DNA of 11,320 bases from Bacteroidales bacterium (GTDB taxonomy: Bacteria; Bacteroidota; Bacteroidia; Bacteroidales; 4484-276): contig JAGYLT010000046.1 in NCBI GenBank assembly GCA_018400545.1, forward strand, positions 1 through 11,320, given 5' to 3'. Under the pieces are notes generated by a model. The model was not told the origin of the DNA. It saw nothing but the letters and a program-made list of their open reading frames with translations, and made no database searches. The position numbers and the translations under genes are program-made. Below are positions 7,281-11,320 of this stretch, piece after piece. The number at the start of each line of letters is the position of its first letter. Position 1 is the stretch's first letter.

Positions 7281-8228
7281 CTAAATATTTTTCAGGTCGA
7301 TGGATTTAAAATATTTGATGGTTTGGATCAACCCATCGCGCAACTGGATTTTAGGTTCCCAGCCCAGTTCTTTCATTGCCAGGTCAATATTTGGCTGCCG
7401 CTGCATCGGATCATCTGATGGCAGGGGCTCAAATATCAGTTTGGATTTTGTTCCGGTTAGTTCGATCACCAGCTCGGCCAGTTCCTTAATGGTAAACTCG
7501 TTAGGGTTACCAATGTTTACCGGGCCCGTGAAATCATCCCTTGAATTCATCAGCCGGATCATCCCATCGAGCAAATCATCCACATAGCAGAAGCTACGTG
7601 TTTGCATGCCGTCACCATAAATAGTGATATCCCGGCCCTTGAGCGCCTGCACAATAAAATTGGAAACAACCCGGCCATCGTTGGGATGCATTCGCGGGCC
7701 ATAGGTATTAAAAATCCGCTGTATCTTGATCTTCACATCATTTTGACGGTGATAGTTTACGAAGAGTGATTCCGCACAGCGCTTGCCTTCATCGTAGCAC
7801 GCCCGGATACCGATGGGGTTTACATGCCCCCAGTAATCCTCCTTTTGAGGATGCACCTCAGGATCGCCGTAAACCTCCGAGGTGGAGGCCTGCAAAATGG
7901 TGGCCTTGATGCGCTTGGCCAGACCGAGCATGTTAATGGCACCCATCACCGAAGTTTTAATGGTTTTGATGGGATTATACTGATAATGAATGGGTGATGC
8001 CGGACATGCCAGGTTATAAATCTGGTCCACCTCGATAAAAAACGGCATGGTTACATCGTGCCTGATCAGTTCAAAATATGGATTATCGAGCAGGTGAACA
8101 ACATTTTGTTTCTGGCCCGTAAAATAGTTGTCAAGACAGATTACCTCGTTGCCTTCGTGGAGCAAACGCTCACACAGGTGCGACCCCAGAAAACCGGCCC
8201 CGCCTGTTACCAATATCTTATTTTTCAT
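7281..8228 (-). CDS. uxs: UDP-glucuronate decarboxylase (UDP-xylose synthase)
   Basis: This 315-residue extended short-chain dehydrogenase/reductase converts UDP-glucuronate to UDP-xylose with bound NAD+. Evidence includes the Rossmann motif GGAGFLGS (9-16), the UXS-typical [16 protein letters not shown] (74-89), the catalytic STSEVYGDP region (115-123), and YDEGK carrying the catalytic Tyr145 and Lys149. The IFNTYGPRM and [14 protein letters not shown] motifs follow. The start was set at the ATG at 8228 because the glycine loop then falls at the usual place; an in-frame GTG at 8282 lies inside the terminator-like hairpin and would add 18 unrelated residues. The gene upstream (ugd) makes its substrate, so the pair is a complete UDP-glucose to UDP-xylose module. 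A hairpin just 17 bp upstream separates it from ugd, so its level may be set independently. Confidence 0.94.
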   Translation of the reverse strand: MKNKILVTGGAGFLGSHLCERLLHEGNEVICLDNYFTGQKQNVVHLLDNPYFELIRHDVTMPFFIEVDQIYNLACPASPIHYQYNPIKTIKTSVMGAINMLGLAKRIKATILQASTSEVYGDPEVHPQKEDYWGHVNPIGIRACYDEGKRCAESLFVNYHRQNDVKIKIQRIFNTYGPRMHPNDGRVVSNFIVQALKGRDITIYGDGMQTRSFCYVDDLLDGMIRLMNSRDDFTGPVNIGNPNEFTIKELAELVIELTGTKSKLIFEPLPSDDPMQRQPNIDLAMKELGWEPKIQLRDGLIQTIKYFKSIDLKNI

Positions 8229-8245
8229 AGTCTTCTCTTTTATAA

Positions 8246-8290
8246 AAAAGCCTGTGGTCACAGAATTATTTCTTTGAACCACAGGCTTTT
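8246..8290 (-). terminator. Terminator-like hairpin between ugd and uxs
   Basis: AAAAGCCTGTGGT (8246-8258) and ACCACAGGCTTTT (8278-8290) form a perfect 13-bp stem with a 19-nt loop. Read on the minus strand, the direction of both genes, the stem is followed by a run of six T. It starts 17 bp after the ugd stop and ends 17 bp before the uxs ATG. It has the form of an intrinsic terminator, either complete or leaky; it could also be an mRNA-stabilising 3' hairpin for ugd. Confidence 0.8.
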
Positions 8291-8306
8291 AAAATATTAA
8301 TAATTA

Positions 8307-9629
8307 TTAGTTTTTCTGAATACCAATGCAGAAATAATCAAAACCAAGTTCTCCCATTTCCTCCACATCATACACATTTCTACCATCGAAAATTACCGGA
8401 GATTTCAGTAATTTCTTCACTACATTGAAATTGGGGAATCTGAATTCAGGCCATTCGGTAACCAACAGCAATGCATCCGAATCTATAAGGGCTTCGTACT
8501 GATCTTTGGAATATTCCACCACATCACCAATTCTGCGCTTCGATTCTTCAATAGCCACCGGATCGTAAGCTTTGACTTTGGCACCTGCTGCGAGCAATTT
8601 TTCAATAATTACCAGGGCGGGTGCTTCGCGCATATCATCAGTCTGCGGCTTAAATGAAAGCCCCCACATAGCGATGGTTTTTCCTTCTAAGTTTCCTTTA
8701 AAATATTTTGAAAGCTTATTAAACAGTACCGATTTCTGGTCTTCGTTCACATCTTCAACCGACTTGAGAACACGCAACTGATAACCGTTCTGATCGGCAG
8801 TTTTGATGAGCGCTTTCACATCTTTTGGGAAGCAGGAACCACCATAACCAATACCCGGATAAATGAATTTTTTTCCGATACGGGAATCCGATCCGATACC
8901 TTTTCTTACCCAGTTTACGTTGGCGCCCACAATTTCGCAAAGATTTGCAATATCGTTCATAAAACTGATTTTGGTAGCGAGCATAGAGTTGGCGGCATAC
9001 TTGGTCATTTCAGCCGATGGAACGTCCATGAAGATCACAGGATGGCCGTTTAGGGTAAATGGCTTATAGAGCCTGTTCATAATACTTTCGGCTTTCTCCG
9101 ACTCAACACCTACCACAATACGATCGGGTTTTAGGAAGTCTTCCACAGCGGCACCTTCTTTCAGGAATTCGGGATTGGAGGCCACATCAAACGAAATATT
9201 CACACCCCGCTTGTCTAACTCATCCTGGATTGCCGCTCTCACTTTTGAAGCAGTTCCAACCGGGACTGTACTCTTGGTAACCATCAGCACATAATCGGTC
9301 ATATTTTTCCCTACTTCCCGTGCAACATCCAGCACGTATTGCAGGTCGGCACTTCCGTCTTCATCCGGAGGCGTACCAACGGCTGAGAATATTACATCGG
9401 TGCCATCCAGCGTTGAGGCCAGATTGGTAGAAAAATGCAACCTGCCTTTTTCCACATTGCGTTGCACCATGGGTTCCAAACCTGGTTCGTAAATCGGGAT
9501 GATGCCCTTCTTAAGGTTTTCAATCTTTTTTTCGTCAATGTCAACACATGTAACATCGATGCCTACTTCTGAGAAGCATGTTCCAGTTACCAGTCCTACG
9601 TAACCTGTACCAACAATAGAAATTTTCAT
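8307..9629 (-). CDS. ugd: UDP-glucose 6-dehydrogenase
   Basis: This 440-residue cytoplasmic enzyme oxidises UDP-glucose to UDP-glucuronate using two NAD+. It shows the N-terminal NAD-binding loop GTGYVGLVTG (7-16), the STVPVGT motif (120-126), SNPEFLKEGAAVEDF (151-165) with its substrate-contact glutamate, the TKYAANS helix (Lys210 region), and the catalytic cysteine in GGSCFPKD (Cys266). The C-terminal UDP-binding domain includes GLSFKPQTDDMREAPA. Length and order are normal for the UDP-glucose/GDP-mannose dehydrogenase family, and the FPKD motif and KPDRIVVG favour UDP-glucose over GDP-mannose. The start is ATG 9629; an in-frame TTG at 9635 was rejected as it adds two residues before the canonical MKI start. 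It is the first gene of the sugar block, divergent from the DUF71 gene, with decarboxylase next. Its promoter should lie in 9630-9762, but I could not identify it. Confidence 0.95.
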   Translation of the reverse strand: MKISIVGTGYVGLVTGTCFSEVGIDVTCVDIDEKKIENLKKGIIPIYEPGLEPMVQRNVEKGRLHFSTNLASTLDGTDVIFSAVGTPPDEDGSADLQYVLDVAREVGKNMTDYVLMVTKSTVPVGTASKVRAAIQDELDKRGVNISFDVASNPEFLKEGAAVEDFLKPDRIVVGVESEKAESIMNRLYKPFTLNGHPVIFMDVPSAEMTKYAANSMLATKISFMNDIANLCEIVGANVNWVRKGIGSDSRIGKKFIYPGIGYGGSCFPKDVKALIKTADQNGYQLRVLKSVEDVNEDQKSVLFNKLSKYFKGNLEGKTIAMWGLSFKPQTDDMREAPALVIIEKLLAAGAKVKAYDPVAIEESKRRIGDVVEYSKDQYEALIDSDALLLVTEWPEFRFPNFNVVKKLLKSPVIFDGRNVYDVEEMGELGFDYFCIGIQKN

Positions 9630-9762
9630 AATCAATAATTTTGGTGAGTATTATTTTGAACAATTGTTAATGTTTCGTTTTGTTTTTGTGGGTTTTAGCC
9701 CGACTGATTCTTATATCTTTAAATCCCGTTTTAAAACTGATTGTCAAAGAAACATCATAAAA

Positions 9763-10458
9763 ATGAAAAAAGCAATACTAAATTGGAGTGGAGGGAAAGA
9801 TTGTACACTTTCGCTGCGGAGTTTTATCCTGGATAACCCGGATTGGCAGGTTAGCCTGCTGACCACTTTCTATGAAAATACCGGCCGTGTGAGCATGCAT
9901 GGAATCAGGCGTGAGCTGATTGAAAACCAGGCAAGTCAGTTGGGTTTAAACCTCGAAAAAGTGTATTTACCCAATATGCCCGACAACGCCACATACGAAA
10001 AAACCATGACCTTAAAATTCAGGAACCTTAAAAAAGAAGGAATTTCCATTTCGATATTCGGGGATATTTTTTTGGAAGACCTGCGCAAATATCGCGAAAA
10101 GCAATTGGCCAATACAGGCATTGAAGCTGAATTCCCGCTCTGGAAAAGAGATACGGTGGAAATTGCACGCGAATTTATTGCATCAGGATTCCGGGCTGTT
10201 ATTATTTCGGCCAATGAAAAATATTTTAACCCGCAAATTTTGGGTGCTGAATACAATGAGGAATTTTTATCAGCCCTGCCCAGGGAAGTAGATCCATGTG
10301 GTGAAAATGGTGAATTTCACACTTTTGTTTATGATGGTCCCGGATTTAAAAATGCGGTAAAATTTTCGAAAGGCACAGTGGTAAGCAAATATTATGCTTC
10401 ACCGGATGGCGGGGAAGGTAGCATTCGTTTCAGTTTTTTGGATTTAATTCCGGTTTAA
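9763..10458 (+). CDS. Dph6-like ATP-pyrophosphatase (DUF71/COG2102 family)
   Basis: This 231-residue protein has an N-terminal PP-loop ATP-binding motif, WSGGKDCTLSL (8-18), as in N-type ATP-pyrophosphatases that adenylate a substrate. SMHGIRREL (44-52), FGDIFLEDLRKYRE (99-112) and DPCGENGEFHTFVYDGP (177-193) are signatures of the DUF71 family whose eukaryotic/archaeal member Dph6 is diphthine-ammonia ligase. Bacteria lack diphthamide, so that reaction is not expected here. Comparative genomics has linked some bacterial members to cobamide (B12) salvage, but no B12 gene is in this window, so the substrate is unknown. The start is ATG 9763; a TTG-initiated extension from 9664 would put about 33 unrelated residues before the MKKAILNWSGG start. 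It is divergent from ugd and convergent with a tiny membrane-protein gene, whose stop overlaps its own by 4 bp. Probably monocistronic; no terminator was seen. Confidence 0.88.
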   Translation: MKKAILNWSGGKDCTLSLRSFILDNPDWQVSLLTTFYENTGRVSMHGIRRELIENQASQLGLNLEKVYLPNMPDNATYEKTMTLKFRNLKKEGISISIFGDIFLEDLRKYREKQLANTGIEAEFPLWKRDTVEIAREFIASGFRAVIISANEKYFNPQILGAEYNEEFLSALPREVDPCGENGEFHTFVYDGPGFKNAVKFSKGTVVSKYYASPDGGEGSIRFSFLDLIPV

Positions 10459-10568
10459 AGCACCACCGAAACAACGACAAATGCCACAAGGATAAATCCG
10501 ATAATACCCAGTCCGATAAAGGTATCCCGCTTCAACTTTTTTCTTAATGACTTTTCGTAGTTATCCAT
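10455..10568 (-). CDS. 37-residue single-span membrane protein (unlisted small ORF)
   Basis: The minus-strand frame from ATG 10568 to TAA 10457-10455 encodes MDNYEKSLRKKLKRD, then a wholly hydrophobic segment of about 22 residues (FIGLGIIGFILVAFVVVSVVL) ending exactly at the stop. The basic N-terminal half (six Lys/Arg in residues 6-14) followed by one span suggests a small inner-membrane protein with its basic end in the cytoplasm (positive-inside rule). It lies 45 bp after the SMUG2-type glycosylase gene on the same strand, so it is probably co-transcribed. Its stop overlaps the DUF71 stop by 4 bp. There is no homology signal I recognise and it is too short for codon statistics. The neat soluble-then-membrane layout, and the lack of any other content in this stretch, make it likely but not certain to be real. 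Confidence 0.6.
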   Translation of the reverse strand: MDNYEKSLRKKLKRDTFIGLGIIGFILVAFVVVSVVL

Positions 10569-10613
10569 TGTTCAATTCTGTTTAATGATCTAACAAAAAA
10601 TGAACATCCGGGT

Positions 10614-11303
10614 TTAGCATTTATTGGCAGATTCACAAATATTAAGAGCATCTAAATATTTTTTAACATACTGATCCTTAGCCTTCCGGCGATATTGCAT
10701 CACAAATCTTGGATGTTCCAGCGGAATAATCTCTTCGAAAAGTTTCAGCCTTTCATTCAGCTTTTTAAAATATTTCAGATTTTTGCCGCCTCCAATGCAA
10801 ATTGCTCTTTTTGAGAATGCTCCGAATTTGAGTTGATCTAACATAGTACGTTCGATAAACGGCGTGCACAATTGCTGCAATTCCTTCTCATCATAATAAT
10901 TGATGTTTTTCCCGGCTTTCACAAATCCAAGCGGCGAAAGGGCCGTCATGAAAAACCGGTCGTAAAATTGTTTTGACCCGCCGTAAGCATCAATAACCTC
11001 ATAAATAAACTGTGACGAAAGCTCATGTCGCATTTCAAAGTCATTGTCAATTCCACATTTTTCTTTCAGGTTTACAGGGTCGGTAAATGAAATACCCGTT
11101 ATCCCGGCCCCAAATCTGCCGGGATTGATCCCAAACAAATAGATTCTTGGCCGTTCATCATCAAAATATTTGCGAAAAAATGCCGAAACAATCTGCATCG
11201 TAATTTTATTTCTAAAGGGATTCAACACTTCCACATCTGTTCCCGGCAATTCCAGGTTAAGGTTTTTATGAAAGGATATGGCTTTTTCGGCAAATGTTTT
11301 CAT
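10614..11303 (-). CDS. SMUG2-type uracil-DNA glycosylase family protein (DUF4918)
   Basis: This 229-residue protein belongs to the SMUG2 branch of the uracil-DNA glycosylase superfamily, which removes uracil and related damaged bases to start base-excision repair; a SMUG2 enzyme has been described from the Bacteroidota species Pedobacter heparinus. The first active-site motif is IYLFGINPGRFGAGITG (54-70), with Asn60 as the probable catalytic polar residue. A central segment TALSPLGF (120-127) follows. The second motif is LEHPRFVMQYRR (195-206), where His197 and the following loop would insert into DNA. Length is typical. It has no Cys cluster, so it is not an iron-sulfur UDG (family 4 or 5). 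The ATG at 11303 is the only sensible start, 4 bp after a -7 box. The 37-residue membrane-protein gene follows 45 bp downstream. Substrate range cannot be read from the sequence. Confidence 0.87.
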   Translation of the reverse strand: MKTFAEKAISFHKNLNLELPGTDVEVLNPFRNKITMQIVSAFFRKYFDDERPRIYLFGINPGRFGAGITGISFTDPVNLKEKCGIDNDFEMRHELSSQFIYEVIDAYGGSKQFYDRFFMTALSPLGFVKAGKNINYYDEKELQQLCTPFIERTMLDQLKFGAFSKRAICIGGGKNLKYFKKLNERLKLFEEIIPLEHPRFVMQYRRKAKDQYVKKYLDALNICESANKC

Positions 11304-11307
11304 CCGG

Positions 11308-11315
11308 CAAATGTA
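11308..11315 (-). promoter_or_regulatory. -7 box of the SMUG2-type gene, implying a leaderless mRNA
   Basis: The minus strand 11315-11308 reads TACATTTG, an exact match to TAnnTTTG. The G is only 4 bp from the A of the ATG at 11303, so the transcript would start at or within a base or two of the start codon. The -33 element would lie beyond the right edge of the window and cannot be checked. Confidence 0.5.
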
Positions 11316-11320
11316 GAACA

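Noticed and set aside
8229..8282. GTG-initiated extension of the UDP-glucuronate decarboxylase
   Set aside because: It would be read through the stem of the terminator-like hairpin and adds 18 residues before the normal [10 protein letters not shown] start.
9714..9721. TATCTTTA as a promoter for the DUF71 gene
   Set aside because: It has one mismatch to TAnnTTTG in a key position, and the nearest TTTG is 25 bp upstream, longer than usual; too weak to annotate.
9664..9762. TTG-initiated extension of the DUF71 gene
   Set aside because: The extra 33 residues do not match the family, which begins right at the MKKAILNWSGG segment, and an ATG lies at exactly that point.
1..11320. CRISPR array, tRNA/rRNA gene, insertion sequence, prophage or defence cassette
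   Set aside because: No regularly spaced direct repeats, no tRNA-like cloverleaf or rRNA sequence, no transposase or integrase, and no long inverted repeats other than the two hairpins were seen by eye.

Overview
The window looks like ordinary chromosomal DNA from a Bacteroidota bacterium, probably from the Bacteroidales/Marinilabiliales side, although the sequence does not settle the order. Four things point there: a protein with a type IX secretion (T9SS) type A sorting domain; a lipoprotein with the Bacteroidota surface-export signature C-x-K-D-D; several promoter-like TAnnTTTG boxes; and start codons without Shine-Dalgarno sequences. No tRNA, rRNA, CRISPR array, insertion sequence or phage gene was seen.

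Layout, left to right. (1) 1-404, minus: the 5' end of a gene for an exported protein, cut by the window edge. It diverges from a small PKD-domain surface lipoprotein (478-807, plus), and their candidate promoters sit within 24 bp of each other. (2) A perfect 36-bp palindrome (806-841) acts as a shared terminator between the lipoprotein and the convergent minus-strand unit 4144-853. That unit encodes a four-repeat T9SS cargo protein followed, 1 bp later, by a 580-residue phosphohexomutase. (3) 9629-4261, minus: a polysaccharide block of UDP-glucose 6-dehydrogenase, UDP-glucuronate decarboxylase, a dTDP-4-dehydrorhamnose reductase-like enzyme and an O-antigen ligase/polymerase-family membrane protein with a TPR tail. 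A terminator-like hairpin lies between the first two genes; the last three are packed with a 1-bp gap and a 23-bp overlap. (4) 9763-10458, plus: an ATP-pyrophosphatase of the DUF71/Dph6-like family, divergent from ugd. (5) 11303-10455, minus: a SMUG2-type uracil-DNA glycosylase with a possibly leaderless promoter, then an unlisted 37-residue single-span membrane protein whose stop codon overlaps the stop of the DUF71 gene.

How the genes fit together. Phosphohexomutase supplies glucose-1-phosphate or mannose-1-phosphate for nucleotide sugars. Ugd and the decarboxylase form the two-step route UDP-glucose to UDP-glucuronate to UDP-xylose. The RfbD-like enzyme would supply a deoxysugar nucleotide, and the Wzy/WaaL-family protein would polymerise or transfer the glycan on the periplasmic side. 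No glycosyltransferase, flippase, rmlA/B/C or UDP-glucose pyrophosphorylase gene is present, so the rest of the pathway must lie elsewhere.

I found no clear novel defence or mobile system. The most interesting points are regulatory and small-scale: the ugd/uxs hairpin, the leaderless glycosylase gene, the hidden micro-ORF, and the repeat architecture of the T9SS cargo.
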